Assembly (NCBI GenBank): GCA_000708835.1
Contig: DF237192.1
Location: 59,878-123,877 of the forward strand
DNA length: 64,000 nucleotides
Direction of reading: 5' to 3'
Origin: Klebsormidium nitens
Lineage: Eukaryota > Streptophyta > Klebsormidiophyceae > Klebsormidiales > Klebsormidiaceae
The notes below the pieces were generated by a model. It was not told where the DNA came from and searched no databases. It saw only the letters and a list, made by a program, of their open reading frames with translations. The translations under genes were made by a program, and so were the position numbers. Below, piece after piece: positions 1 through 27,887 of this stretch; positions within the stretch are counted from its first letter, which is position 1, and every line of letters starts with the position of its first letter.

Positions 1-15678
<15,678 letters not shown>

Positions 15679-15754
15679 ACAGTCCCAAACACATCTAAGA
15701 TTTCAAGGTTTGTCGGTTGAGGTTTGGTGGGCCTGCTTTGAAGCATTGGGTCGA

Positions 15755-15826
15755 TAGGATGGCGTCAGCGAATGCATGGGCATTCCGATGCCTATAAGGC
15801 TCTTACGCTGCGGCCAAAGGTGCGTT
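15755..15826 (+). pseudogene. Echo 1 of RPC1 exon 11, 3' part
   Basis: GGCGTCAGCGAATGCATGGG at 15761 and the following GCATTCCGATGCC and CTGCGGCCAAAGGT blocks repeat exon 11 from 15595 on, with internal losses. Offset 166 bp. The match stops at the AAAG/GT border. Confidence 0.85.
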
Positions 15827-15914
15827 TTCGCGAAGTCTATACGCAACCAAAAGACTCCTTAGTTTCAAGCGAGATCTCTTTTATCTTGTTCCGTCGTGTA
15901 TAATCTGACGGATC

Positions 15915-15992
15915 GTTTGAGGCCGTCAGCGAGGGCATCATCATCATGGCGAACTCAATGCCCATTCGAACATTCTCTTCTAGTTGCGGCAG
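15915..15992 (+). pseudogene. Echo 2 of RPC1 exon 11, 3' part
   Basis: GCCGTCAGCGAGGGCATCAT and later AATGCCCATTCG and TTGCGGCAGAGGT repeat the same exon 11 segment. Offset 160 bp from echo 1. This copy keeps the ATCATCATGG bases that echo 1 lost, so each copy has decayed separately. Confidence 0.83.
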
Positions 15993-18900
15993 AGGTCAGA
16001 ATGGATCTTAAAATCTAACGTGGGCGGACCCAGTCCCTTCTATCAGGATCTGGTTTCGCGTCGTCAGGCGTTAAATCCGGTATAAATTGTGGATATTGGG
16101 CAGATGAAGATAGTTTAGAAAGTCGGTGTTACACATATGCACATAGCCGCTGGTGTAGGCTTTTCCGTGGTCAACCTGCTCAAGCTTTTTCAATGAAATA
16201 TGATCGAGTGGAACCTGGCGGGAGGGGATTTTGAGTCTGGTTTGAAGTGGCCTCAGGTCAATGAAACGGAATTGATGTTTGGACGCCCGGCTTGCGCGCA
16301 CATTAAGGAACTCGGACGGAGTCATTTTCATTTTGTGGATGTTAAATGAGCGCACTTTGTGGATGCTCATAAACAAGCATCCGAGCCCGTCGGTTAACGC
16401 AACGTGCGATCAGGGGGCCTAGGCAAATCGACTTTGGTTGCCAGCAAAACATTGGTAAAGTTGCTGTACTCGACAACGTCTGATGTGATAATTCTGATTT
16501 GCCTGCAGGATAGCGAAGAAGCCGGTCTTACCGAAGCGGCCCCCGCTGTTGCTTCCATAAATTGTGCCAGAAAGCCGGCTGGCTCGCAGGGTGAAAGCAT
16601 TTGTTGTAGCGTAAAACGCATCGTGGGTATGCTCAGGTGCAGAAGACACCCGTCCAGTACGGTCTTCCGTGGTGCAACTTTTGACAAACGTTAAACGTCC
16701 CTCCATGCCGTGAGTGCCTTCTCGATTTGTGAGGAGGACTAAGCTGCGGACTGACCAGGATTCTGAACAGTGAACATGGTAGCTTCCCGGGGCCCACAAC
16801 ATTCCTTGCTCAATCAGGCTTTTTGTGGTCCAACGAGCCCCGCTCTGCCGATTGAAGGATGCTCGAATGCAGGAAGTGGAAGAACACTATACATATGTAG
16901 CCCAAAATGCTCAACGTGTTCAAATTTTGAACCACCCTGCATGCAACGATGTTGTCACAAGGTAAGGCTGCGATGCCGGTGATCAAATATCATAGGCGCT
17001 GGGCTCCAATGGCTTTATGAGGACGCAAGTGCTGGCGCCACTGGCAAGGCTCTCTGCGCCGTCGAAACTTAAGCGAGTCACCAAGGATGTTTGTGCAGTC
17101 GCCGTGCTTAAGCAGGCCTGCTAGCCTGATCGAGCGCAGGCCATGGCGTTGAAGCCACGCCCTAGCTACACACTCACTACGTTTGCATTGAGGGGGGTTT
17201 ATGTAGCAATGTTGAGGGAACTCTGGGGGTATCTAAGTCAGAATGCTGTCGTGAATTGTATCAATCTGTGGTTTTGTGGCCGCTACTCAATTGGCAAGCC
17301 CTCAAATATGCATCATGGCCGCCGCGGCGCATGGCCGGGCCCATGCCATGATGCAGTGTATGGTCGCCGGCGACCGCACACGTGAAGCCTCGATTGCCAG
17401 GCAGACTAGTATGGCCGAATGTCGGTGCAAGCTTGGCCCGAAGACAGGATTGAATCTGCTCTCTGAATACTGAGTCCCGCCCTGTGCGGAAGTCCCACGG
17501 TTGCGCATCTATAAGTCTAGGTGACACGCGGCGTGCAGCCACAGGCTTTGCCCGCGGACATACTGCGCAGAAATAGGTGCATGCATGTGAGATATGTCAT
17601 GCAACGCCGGTTAAGTTTTAGTGACTCATTGATTAAGATTGACGGTAGAGTCTCTGCAAAACCATGCAGCTGAGCACGTGTGCGGTACTCTAATGATCCC
17701 TGCGGCAGCGCTGGCAGTCCGAGGTACCATAATCGTGCGCCGATTATACCGCGGCCTCTGATCGGATCGACAAAATTCGTTGAAATACGCTTAACGCCAT
17801 GATTCATCATTGATTTGAGCAACAACAATTAGCGCTGGCTACCAGATATAGGCACGTACGGCCTTTAAATTTGCGTATATTCGATGATGATGGACCCTGG
17901 CACCGGTCACGCCAAAATTGGCACACCGCCAGGTTGCATGCACAGCTAGCCGCTCAACAAACACCGGCCGCGCGCATCATATACAAGAGCACTAAAAAAA
18001 AGAACGGGTCGAGTCTGCAGGCTTCGCCGGGTCGCGATATCCCTTATATATTTGCATGTGGGCCAGCCTATCATTGCGATTCACTGATAGTGAGGAAACA
18101 TATATTTAGAACTGCACGCGTGATTGGCATCAAGACACATGCAATGCCGCCCCCGCCAAATATAACCGCTTCATTGTGCTATATGTATTATAGAATCGAG
18201 TCGTGTAATTTTACCTCAAGCGCTCAAGCCTTTAAAGTCGACCACGTCGTACTGTGAGTGGTCGATACCTTTGAAACTTCAATTACTTTCTACGTCACAG
18301 TTTGCTGCCATGCATGAACATGTACGTGCTGGTGCATGAGCGTACAAGATCTCAATCAATTGCACACACGAGAAGCTTAGTCTAGACATAGTATTCGAGC
18401 CTACACTAGCTGTGCATCAAGAAGCGAATGATGATGGCCCATGATGATTCGGGCTCTTCGTGTGTATGTTTAATATGCATTGATCGGGTGTTTACACAAT
18501 ATACACAATATGTACATAAATACCCGGCCTAATGCCTGGTTCTTCCTACACAAAGGATTGACTTAGAGCTTATGTTCCAAGAGGGACCCTCGAGCGTTGT
18601 TAAAGATGCAAAATATCAGCAAGGGGACTGAACAGGCAGCTCGATTGAGGGGCCGTTGCCAAGCGAGACGTTGGCCGACACTGCTGGCCCTGCAAAGGAA
18701 AGTGCGCTGAGGTCATTTCTCAACAACGGTTGGTCACTTTTCCAAGATTGAGCTTTCGATGACAACCATTCCGATTGAAAGGGCTGACAAACACGTGCAA
18801 GTGCCTGCAAGTGCTGCAAGTGCCTGCAAGTGCTGGAAGTGTAGAAGAACGAGGCAGCTAGTCGATTTCCGGCCCGGTCAAAGTGCTTGTTCAGGGGACA

Positions 18901-19225
18901 AATTAAGAGGTAGGAATTCAGGAATTGACAAAAGCAAGGACGGTGCTTGTTGGAACTCAGAATACCGTCAGCCTATGCGTTCATGATTACAATATGCATT
19001 TTTAAGATCAACCTTTCTGGATTTGATTAGAAAACGCCTCACAAATAGGAGGCTCCGTGCATATCAGCGCCGGCCCTTGACTCAAAGATGTAACGCAAGC
19101 AACCCTTTGAAAGAAGGGGCTCAGGAGTACATTGTCGCAGATATTCTCTCCACGATTCGAACAGCCCCATCAGCTCGCCATGGCTACCTGCTTACAGCAG
19201 AGAAACACATAAGGCTTCCGTTCCC
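15993..19225. other. Intergenic stretch, no gene recognised
   Basis: Only short open frames without recognisable domains. Base composition shifts to AT-richer, TA-step-rich sequence around 17.8-18.6 kb. The one clear repeat is the minisatellite at 18795. The 3' end of the minus-strand gene begins at 19226, so its 3' UTR and terminator should lie in the last few hundred bases. Confidence 0.6.
18795..18841. repeat. Short minisatellite, 19-bp unit
   Basis: Just over two copies of GCAAGTGCCTGCAAGTGCT, itself made of two near-identical 9-10 bp halves, ending in a variant GGAAGTG. No other copy was noticed in the window. Confidence 0.85.
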
Positions 19226-21354
19226 TCAAAAGTCTGGCCTTGGTTTGAACAGAGCCGAGAAAATGCTCAGCTTTGGCATATGGATGCCGCCTTCATATTC
19301 AGTGAACTCTGAAAGTAGAGCGTACTTCATTCTGTGAAAAGACTCGTCTGAGAAGCGACCGGTCCGATATTGACCCGTATCACCCTTGATGGTTCCACTG
19401 TCTCCCATCATCTGATCCATTCTTTCGGACAGAACATGGGCGAACACTCAGGTTCTCGAATCGACTCACCGCAGTCTTTCCCCCGGACGATGTCTGCCTC
19501 GTCAATAATCAGCTCGTTGCTTCTCACGAGCACTCGGACCTGCTCCAGCTGAACGATTGGCCCAAGAGTTCTGTGAGCGGAGCCTGTAGGCAAGCAAGGA
19601 AAACGATGCAAGCTGTGAGCCCTGAGCTCTGAAAGAGAACGAAAGTCATGGCGAGAAGCAACCAGTCTGATTGTGACTGGCTAGATCTGAGATAGACAAT
19701 CTGCCTGCTGCAAAGCAGCCCCATTTCCAGGTGCGCTAGTCTGGCTCAATGAATGGTCTTGATCCGGAACGACCAGGCTTTTGTCCTTGCAGAGGGCATG
19801 TCAAGGATTAAACCAGCTTTTGAAACGGACGCCAGCGCATAACAACTTCCGTTTCACCAGAATTCGAGCTGACATGTTGGAAGTGCTCGCGAGCCTCGAT
19901 TCTTGTGCAAGCCGCAGAAGTTGGACCTCTGCCCTGGAACAAGCTTGAGGAGAAACGGATACTCACGGAAGCCGGTGCGCTCGACATCTGACGTCCCAAA
20001 ATTTGCTGCTCACGGCTGCTGATAAGCAACGACTCTTTATTTTAAGCAGGACACGCACTTTTGAGAGCAAGAGAGATTCACGTTCTTATATCGAAGCGAA
20101 CAGCGCCTTTTCCTGTAAGCTTCGATAGACCATCTGGAGTCCTTTCTCCAAGAGACAAGCACGCACCTGTCGTGTTGTTATCGTCCACGTCAACGCAAGG
20201 CTCTCCTACTGCGGGCATCGTGCAGAGTGAACGCTCCGCTGTCGTTGCTTGCCTAAACGCAACGCTCACTTGCCAGGGTTCGTCTATGACGACGCCAGCC
20301 CAGACGAGCACCGGCAACCCGGTGCCCTCCTACGCAAAGATGGCAAAAGAGTGAACCACTCTAACCGAAAAAACAAGTTTGGGGTTGTATGAGAGAAGCT
20401 TCAACGTGTGAAACGCACTATCCCGTGCACTGAAGCAACAGAAAGGATGCCGACTTTAAGCTGTTGAGGTCAGACAAGCATACGCTTGAAGAGCACTTTC
20501 AGTCCGAAAACACAGATGGTAATGACTTTCTTAGAGTGGAACGATTTCCTGAAAGCATATCAAAGCGTTTCTCAGAAACGGTGAGGATTCAAACACTCCA
20601 GAAAGCACGAGTATTACCCTTTGCTTTCCATACAGCGGTTTTCACCAGACAATCGTTAGCGCACTCCAAGGCTTGAATCTCTTTTATGCTGTGTTCACAT
20701 GTGTCCACCAAAACCAGCAAAATCGGCAATAACCAGCAAAAATCAGCGACCTAAAAAGCTTCCCCCTCCCAAACCCGATGAAGCTAGTTTTGGAGGCTTC
20801 AAAACTCGACCGGAGGCTTGCGTTCACATATTGCTCGGGTCGGCTGTCGGGTAGACTCGACTTCAAGTTTTTGCCGATCGTCGCCGGACAAGTTCCACGG
20901 GCAAATATTGCCCGGTAGGAAAACCAGCACTACCAAACCGGCGTAAACCACCAAAACCCGGCTCAAAATTTCGGTCGAGTTTTCATCTGGTTTTCGCCGG
21001 TTTTCTCCGACCAGCAAAGCCCACCAAACCCGAGCTCGGTTTTGGCGGGTTCACATGCCTCCACGCTGCCACGTAGGACAGAACCGGCGAAAACCAGCAA
21101 ACCTGACCACATGTGAACAAGGCATTAGCCTGTGCCGGAAGGGGAAGGAGACATTCACAGGACCTCCTCGATTGCAACGGGCCAACAACTTACAGGTGCC
21201 CGCATCTCCTTGACGAGGGCAAGAATCAGGCGGCCCTTGGCAAATGACTCGAACATATCTTCAAGGGCGAACCATGGGCGGGTCAGGCTGCTCTCAACGC
21301 CGTTTTGATTGTACAGGGAAGAAGGGAAGATGACGGGACACTGTCGGGGCACAC
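19226..21354 (-). CDS. 3' part of an unidentified multi-exon gene
   Basis: Candidate exons on the minus strand, in order: 21354-21194, 20329-20167, 20015-19967, 19901-19858, 19583-19470, 19308-19226 (stop TGA). All use GT-AG sites and all phases agree (0,1,2,1,1). That is hard to get by chance over six exons, though short exons allow alternatives, for example reading on through 20167. Protein pieces include PWFALEDMFESFAKGRLILA, LPVLVWAGVVIDEPWQ, DVDDNNTTG, VRVLVRSNELIIDEADIVRG and FTEYEGGIHMPKLSIFSALF at the C-terminus. The DxDxN...TG...L..L.GKGAV-F pattern in the read-through version recalls an Ig-like beta-sandwich repeat, but I do not recognise the family. LIIDEAD resembles a Walker B/DEAD box without other helicase motifs. 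The 5' part lies above 21.4 kb and is unresolved. A MITE-like element occupies the first listed intron. Confidence 0.45.
20692..21119. mobile_element. MITE-like element, 428 bp, short terminal inverted repeats
   Basis: Ends are TGTTCACATGTG and its exact inverse CACATGTGAACA. The inside is rich in AAACCAGCAAA and CCGGCGAAAACC variants in both orientations and has no coding frame. No convincing target-site duplication was seen. It lies in an intron of the minus-strand gene, which explains why that intron is much longer than its neighbours. Confidence 0.65.
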
Positions 21355-21624
21355 CTGCGGAAAGGTGATATGTCAGAAGACCCCCATAAGATCAGAGCAG
21401 CGTTGCGGATCACAATCCCTCAATTGTGAAGGGGGTATGGTAGCGGTACTTAGACACACAAGGACCTCTCTCGCTTCAGCGTTGTTGAAAAGATCTGTCT
21501 ATCTCTGATCTGAGCAGGGAATGTATGAGGCTTTCCATAAATTGTTGATGTCTTCTTGCCGCGCTAGAAGCACTTGCGTCAAGTCCGCAGAGATGCCCTC
21601 CGAGAAACGAATGATGCAACTCAC

Positions 21625-21671
21625 GCTTCTGGGCTTGCAAATAGTGCGGAGCGACTCAATGCAGACAGATC
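21625..21671 (-). CDS. Possible further upstream exon of the minus-strand gene
   Basis: Between a TTCGATTAG acceptor and AGAAGC|GTGAGT the minus strand reads SVCIESLRTICKPRS, which looks protein-like. Its exit phase (0) does not match the entry phase of the 21354 exon, so an intervening exon would be needed. Confidence 0.22.
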
Positions 21672-22119
21672 CTAATCGAAAACACATATGAGCGACTCGC
21701 GGGCGCGCGCTTCCGTGAGTTTCTTTTGGGGTTCACGACAATTGTGGCCGTGATCATTTGAACCTCATTGGGCTTCAACCCAGACGCACTAACGTCGGAC
21801 TGCCATATTGCAAGCCGCAAAGCAAGTTGATCGCCCGTACGTACACGCGGCCTAACAGCTGCGGTTGTGCAAACTCATCATTCAATTTCACTTCGTAACA
21901 GGTCAACTATCAGCGAGTGCTATCATCAGTTGCGTCATCAGTTCGTGGATTCAGTCTCTTGCAAAAGATACGTAAAGAAAGTTCTAGAATAATAATTTCC
22001 ATCCTTACTGCCACGCCTATCAACGAAGTAATGAGTTGCTCCCTGAATATAGCCGAGGGTATTTCAATACAGGGGCACCTTGATCTCTATCTTCTTAGAT
22101 GCGTTCGTCTGCAGCAAAA

Positions 22120-22260
22120 AGCAGTGATGGGAGTGCATGGATTTGGGCTTCTGCTCATGCCAGTGTTTCATCTCACCAACCCTGACGCCCTCTCAGGCTC
22201 TTGATATCTCCTTTCTGCGAGAGAATTTTAGGGGACTTTGGTCTGGTATCGGAGCGAATT
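22120..22260 (+). repeat. Copy of repeat also at 38544, with C/D-like element
   Basis: The first 70 bp (22120-22189) form a C/D-like element: AGCAGTGATGG, hairpin GGGC-TTCT-GCTC, CCTGACGCC. This block and the following CTCTCAGGCTCTT... stretch match 38,544-38,680 with many changes. Confidence 0.6.
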
Positions 22261-22996
22261 GTTCTCTTCTCGATCATGCGCGCGGCTTAAAGTGGTAGCT
22301 GTTTGTTTTCTTGCGCTTGCTTGTGAAGAGTCCGAGTCGCTTGCAATGAACGGTCGTGATCCAGCTAGACGGGCTAGCTCGAAATTCAAGGATTTGACTT
22401 GCACAATCGTAAACGCTTTGGGAAAGACGATCCGACTCGCGTCGGTAAGCTTAGGTTTTCTGCTAACTCGCGGAAGGATGTTATGCATCGGACCCCCTTT
22501 CCCGAACGGGCAGCTGGACCTTTTCAGAGGAGATTAGAAATCAAGAGCCGGTACCGAGGCATCCTGGCAGGAAGAAATGTATGCCCTTTCGCCTCTACAT
22601 GGCTGAAATAGAGGGCTGCATCCTACCTTCGTAAACATCATGCCACATGTGAAGTCAGACGCTTTATTACGAACTACGATTGCGCGCACGAAGTAAATTG
22701 TCGTTTTCTTCGAAGCTGCTCAGTAGCGTGCACATGATTTGAATCCATGGGCGCTTCCGATTTATTTTGTCGTAGTCATCATTTGCTCGTATAATTGCCG
22801 CGCACATCATCCCCGATTTCAACTGCCAGCTCGATCACGCACATGGTAAGAAAGACGAGGGCCTCTGCTGGTCACTGGCCAACGAGGCGAAACTGAACCC
22901 GGATTATCGACGCTGCGGTGCTGACATGGGTCTGTATGGTGGTTAGAGTGATGCGCTGGCGCTTTCTCAATTGTGGGAGAAGCGTCGTTGTTGACC

Positions 22997-23047
22997 GGCA
23001 GTGACGTACGACTGCGCATTGGGCTTGGGCTCTGGCCCACCTGCCTG
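22997..23047 (+). ncRNA. Decayed C/D-like element
   Basis: GGCAGTGACG at the 5' end and the hairpin GGGC-TCTG-GCCC are present, but a D box is not. A partner of the B type (GGTAAGAAAGACGAGGGCC) lies about 150 bp upstream at 22845. Confidence 0.25.
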
Positions 23048-24099
23048 CGTAATCGAAACCCAGCGCGGATGCCCTGAGCAACTCGAACCCGGGACGTGAT
23101 CCACGTGAAAAAGCGCTTGAATCACTAATAGTTGACTCCGGACTTTCAGTACCCCACAATTTGGGAACAAGTTGGGATTAAAATCTCGCGGGCGCCAGTG
23201 ATCAATATCACAGTACGTTTGGCCAAGGTGAGCAGAGCCGCTCATGCAGATTCAACTCACGCAAAGTGGCTCGGATTGCGCGCGCGCGCACAATAGCATT
23301 GCAGCGTGGTCAACTCACTGAATGCCAGTTTCAACGAGTGCTTATTCGACAACTTGCTATGACGAGACGATGCAGGCAACACCCCACAACAGCTAGACGC
23401 TGCTGCGGTTGGGGCCTTGCAGACGACAGGGGTGGAGATTAGCACCCCGTTTCCGTCTGGCCACGACATGCCGCGCCGCCGTGTGGTGCGGCCGCATACA
23501 GTGCGGGGACCAAGTGTTGTGGGTTTAGCTAGCCCGGAACACAAACGAGCGCGGCGCCTACTAGACTCATGCGCGCGGCCGGCGCCGGTGCTGACTGATC
23601 CCGCGGCGACCAGTGGAGGCGGCGCTCCGCCGGCCCGCCGGCCAGCCTGATCGAGCCGTGTGATGCTACGCGGGTGCGCGCAGGGGCGGATTGGTTGACA
23701 TAGTGGTTAAACCACCACCGGGGGTATAAATAGTGCTGGTTACCAGCTTTGCCATAATCACCTTTCGCAACTTGAAAATTGCGACGGGCGCATTGGGCGC
23801 AACACTTACAACAAGGTCCTCCGCCGGCAGAAAAACAAGCCGTTTCTTTCCGTTTTGAGCGGCGGTTTCGACTTGGCCTCGCTCTATTGACTAAACTTGA
23901 GCCGTAGAAAGAAAGACCGCCGAAAACAGCGAAGTCATGCTTCTGTTTTTGGATTTATAAGCTCAAATTTCCATAAGTTGGAAGCATGCGCCTTCGGGCC
24001 GAAATTTGAATTCCGGTGGCCGTTGGCGAGAATGACAGCCGGTTTGCCCCAAGTTATACCCCCGGTGGTGGTTTAAGGGCAGGACTCCTCAGGTTGCCG

Positions 24100-24810
24100 C
24101 TCGCGCGCGCGCATTGAGAGATGAAGCCTGCCGCCCGCGGCGAGCCTGCGCAGCGCGACTCACGGCATGTGGCCAAGCGGGGCCCGCTGCTTTGCTTCCC
24201 GTAACGGCACTCGTCGATCTCTCGCGTTCGTGATTCTGGACGTGACGGGATTTGGTTCGATAGATTAGCCACCGTCATTTTTGACTGATCAAGGAAATAG
24301 TGTACGTATGCATGCATGTTGCCCATTTTTGGTGGGCGCGTTTATTTTACTTCATTTTTTTTGTGTGTCCTTTCGTGGCTCAGACGTACTCGAAGGTAAG
24401 ATGGTGGCAGGGACGAAACGAACAGCGGCGACGAAAAGCCACGGGTCCGTGGGATTCGGTATATCCGACGCCACTAGTTCGAAACCATCACCCGGGTTTC
24501 TCCAATCTCCTCTACTAGAGATGTCTCGAGAGATCGCCCGCTTCTCCTAGACTTGAATTGTTTGCTTTAAACTGAAACGTGAAGCGGTCAGAGACGGCAG
24601 AGACGGAAGCAGATGTTTGGGTGTAAACGTTGCGTTCGTAACGCGCTGGTGCTCTTACGACGTGAAGGTCCGAGTACGGTACGTTCGTCCAGCTACTTCC
24701 TTTCTAGAAAAGCGTTTACGGACGGCCGGCGGCAATGACGACAGAAGCGGACTGGGCTCCTGCTCAAGCATGACTCTCCCCCAGTCTGATGCCTGCTTGC
24801 GGATATTGTC
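24100..24810 (+). repeat. Large diverged repeat, copy 1 (partner 31,110-31,830)
   Basis: Collinear blocks shared with the partner: GCGAGCCTGCGCAG, GCTTTGCTTC.CGTAACGGC, TCGCCCGCTT, AACGCGCTGGTGCTCTTACG, the C/D-like element at 24731, and CTGGGCTCCT. By eye the copies differ at a quarter or more of positions, with indels. A preceding GC-rich block (23,570-23,700) also matches 31,060-31,140. Confidence 0.8.
24731..24793 (+). ncRNA. Box C/D-like element in repeat field
   Basis: GGCA, C-like AATGACGA, stem GGGC pairing with GCTC (one G-T pair), CTGA, TGCC; 63 nt. Confidence 0.35.
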
Positions 24811-27800
24811 ACAGACATCAAATCTGAGTCGAGAAAGCCCGCACCCGTACACATATACCTGTTCATCGCCAATTACGTTTTTAACCGGGGCCCGGGCTGG
24901 CCAAGGGTTAGCCACATGACCAAGCTTCTGCCTGCTTTTGACCAAACATGCTACGTAGATTTGTATTTTGCCACTTCTCAGTTTCAAACCATTGCGGATT
25001 CGGCACGCCATACAGTAGTAGAACGTACGACCCGGCAAAGTGCGTTGTAATGGTGACACTTAGCACCTTTGGTCACCGGAAGTTTCAACGAAAGCAGAGC
25101 GCCAAAGCTACGCTCTTGTGGGTTGCTCCCTATGGACTTGTTTCTATTCTCAAACTCTTTGAATGAGGAGTCTTTGTGGCTGCTTGGTCTGAGGTATGCT
25201 TCAACACAATTGGTGTAGTTTTCTCATCAAACCAACGTCTGAATCTTCACCGTCAAAGTCTATGAGGAACATTTTCTCGTGGTTGAGCCGCGCTCAACGA
25301 CTAGGTCCAACTAAGGCCTGAAGACGACAATCGACACTAGCTGATAGTACCTGCACTGGCCGTACAGTCTGCCCACGTTTGCTTCTTTAGGTTGGCGAGT
25401 CACGAAAAAACGTAAGGACGTCAGTACGAAAGTCGAACGCGCTCTTTCAATCATTAGATGATTTGTTCGCCTTGGCGAAGGCGTTGCCTTTTGTTGCATA
25501 TCTTGTCAGCGGAGAAAGATCGGTCTGTGGCCTATCGTGAAATTATTATGATACCCCTTCGATTCCTAAGGTTCAGACGGATCGTCTGAACGTGTCGTCC
25601 AAGCGCTGCTCCTTAAGTTCACGGCGTTGCTTCTGCTTTTGAAATGCTCTTGAATTCCTTTCCCGCTTGTTTTCTTTCCCTGAAAATACTCCTGCTTTTC
25701 GGGTCCGCTTTTTACTGCATGGGGAGCCCAATGCGTTACGTATGGCCTGCCTTACTGTTGCATAAATATTCTCTTACGGTCCTTCCTAAAGGTTGTGAAA
25801 TGGTGGGGCTTCTGTCCGAACAGAGTCGGTAATAGAGTCGCGACTATCCTCCTTCCGCCCGTCCTTCCGTGACAAGCGCGGCCGCCAATCTAGCTTCAGT
25901 CTCAAAAACGCCAGATTTCGGATTCACGCCGCGTTCGACCTGTCCAGCAATCAACAAGGGTTTTCCGTTGCTAAGCTGATTCTGTTAGCGCGTCTTTGAA
26001 CTCCCGCATACATATTACGTTCGCTGCAAAAAGTTTAGTGCAAGCTCTCAGGTCTAGTTGTGGGATTTTCTTGGCGCATTGCGCTGTTACTTAAGTTCTG
26101 GTTGACCGAGGTTTCGCATGCAAGGCGATGACTTGCGGAAGGCACATGGCTGAAAACAGGATCTTCCGGCCAGGATCTTCTTCTCTAATCAGGAAGCGTT
26201 CTCGTGGAAACGGTTTCCGAAGCGGTGACCCAAATCTTTGGCACGTTTTCAGGAGCAAAGAAGTCTCCAGATACGATCTCTAATGATACTCGCATGATTT
26301 ACAAGAGTCTGGCTTAAGAGCCCAAGAGCTGACAAAGTGTTCGAATTCTATCATCGGACATCTGCCTCGATGTTTACTCATGAGTAGCGTCGTCGGGAGA
26401 GGTTGAAGATGGCTGATCAGGGTTTGGTTGGTGAAAGTCTTTCATAACAAAGAGCCCTGATGAGGTATGTTGAGAACGGAAGGCCCGGCCGGGGCTTCCA
26501 AGGAGATGGCCAAAAATTCGTCCCGATTCGACACCCTTTTTCACAAACTTCGTACTTTTAAGCCGCCGTTCAATCAAAACACTGTTCATTTTGCAAGTTG
26601 AAATTTTGCAGATGACCACCAAAGGTATGCTCGGCCAGATCAGTGCCTCTTGAATGTTGTATTTTGAAGGCTCCCGATACCGTCAAGGTGTTATCATACG
26701 TACTGCCGTCATGCTACGACTTGCTTTCCCTCCTTGAAGTCTACGAGGAGATACTGGTCGTACCGCACAAATCTGGTAAGCCGTCTTCCACTACATAGTG
26801 CTCGAATTGCGCTTAACTGATATTTCTTGCGAGCAAGCAGCTTTTAATTTCCAAGTTACCGAAAGCATAGGTGGTCGAGAACCACTGATCAACCATGATT
26901 GCTATTATCCCGCGTTGCTGGATAGAGCATGTGGCAGACCATTCTGCAGAGCATGTCTCTTGCAGTCAGGTGGAGGAGACACCATGCCTTCAATGTGTTC
27001 AACTTCGAGCGAGGGGAGATTATCTAGCCCGGATGGCGGGGGGCCGAGGGACTTGTAAAGAAAGAAAGAAGGGAAATTCCTCCCTATGACATTCAGCAAA
27101 CAAACCTAGCTTATTGAGCAAATAAGGTTGGACGTCAAGTAAGAATGACCCTCTCTCTTTGCGCATCATGCCAACGTGCCAAGTGATGCCTCGGATATTT
27201 GGAGCGGTTCTTTGGATACTCACTGACGTGGCAATGACTCATATGCTCGCGCATGTGGGCTCGTACGTCCACTCATGTCTTGCAGCAACTGACGCCACAC
27301 GAATCAAACCACGAAAATGTATTTGTGGAAAAGCGTCGGCAAAGGAAGGCGGCAAGCAGGCACCAAAAGAGCTAGAGCCAGCTTTTCCGTGCTTTCCAGG
27401 TTGACCGGGTGAAGAAACCGTCATGCAAGCTTGCATGTTTTTGTAACAAGTCCCAGGTGCTTCTGACCATTCTGCTTGCCAAACATTTCACGTTCGGCCG
27501 GGCTCTGTGGTACTACTCCTGCCCTTGAACGTTGGGCTCTTATAGCATCTTTCCGCTTGCGCGCAGTAGTCTGATCAAGCTCGCTCCGGTGGTTCAGAGT
27601 AAGTAATCATGTATTCATCTCCACTTGTCGTTATTCATATGCATTTCTAGCGTTGAAATAAGCTGCTAAGTTTATACGTGGATGATTACGTTGCGACTAC
27701 CAAATTGACGTAGTCCAGAATCTCTCCAGTTTCTCATGAGACCTCTTTATGAAGGATAAGAATTTAGCAAAATTGGGCCCGTACTGAGCATCTTTAACCA

Positions 27801-27813
27801 GGTGATCCACAAT
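24811..27813. other. Gene-free stretch of the repeat field
   Basis: No open frame with recognisable domains on either strand. Short purine run at 27056-27071 (AAAGAAAGAAAGAAGGG). I see no clear partner for most of this stretch within the window. Confidence 0.5.
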
Positions 27814-27887
27814 GGCCGTGATGAGCTTATTTACCTTACTCATGGGCTTGAGCCCAAAGGCGGTTCTGGTCACCAAGTCACGATGCC
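27814..27887 (+). ncRNA. C/D-like element with perfect C box
   Basis: GGCC followed by GTGATGA, hairpin TGGGC (27843-27847) - TTGA - GCCCA (27852-27856), 3' end ACGATGCC (D box lost). 74 nt. Confidence 0.35.

Noticed and set aside
16071-16376. 101-codon minus-strand frame with a polyprotein-like look (QFRFIDLRPLQTRLKIPS)
   Set aside because: No reverse transcriptase, protease or gag motif, no LTRs nearby, and no neighbouring frame to extend it.
23060-23110. TCGAACCCGGGAC, which looks like a tRNA T-loop on the minus strand
   Set aside because: The flanking bases do not form T-arm, anticodon or acceptor stems.
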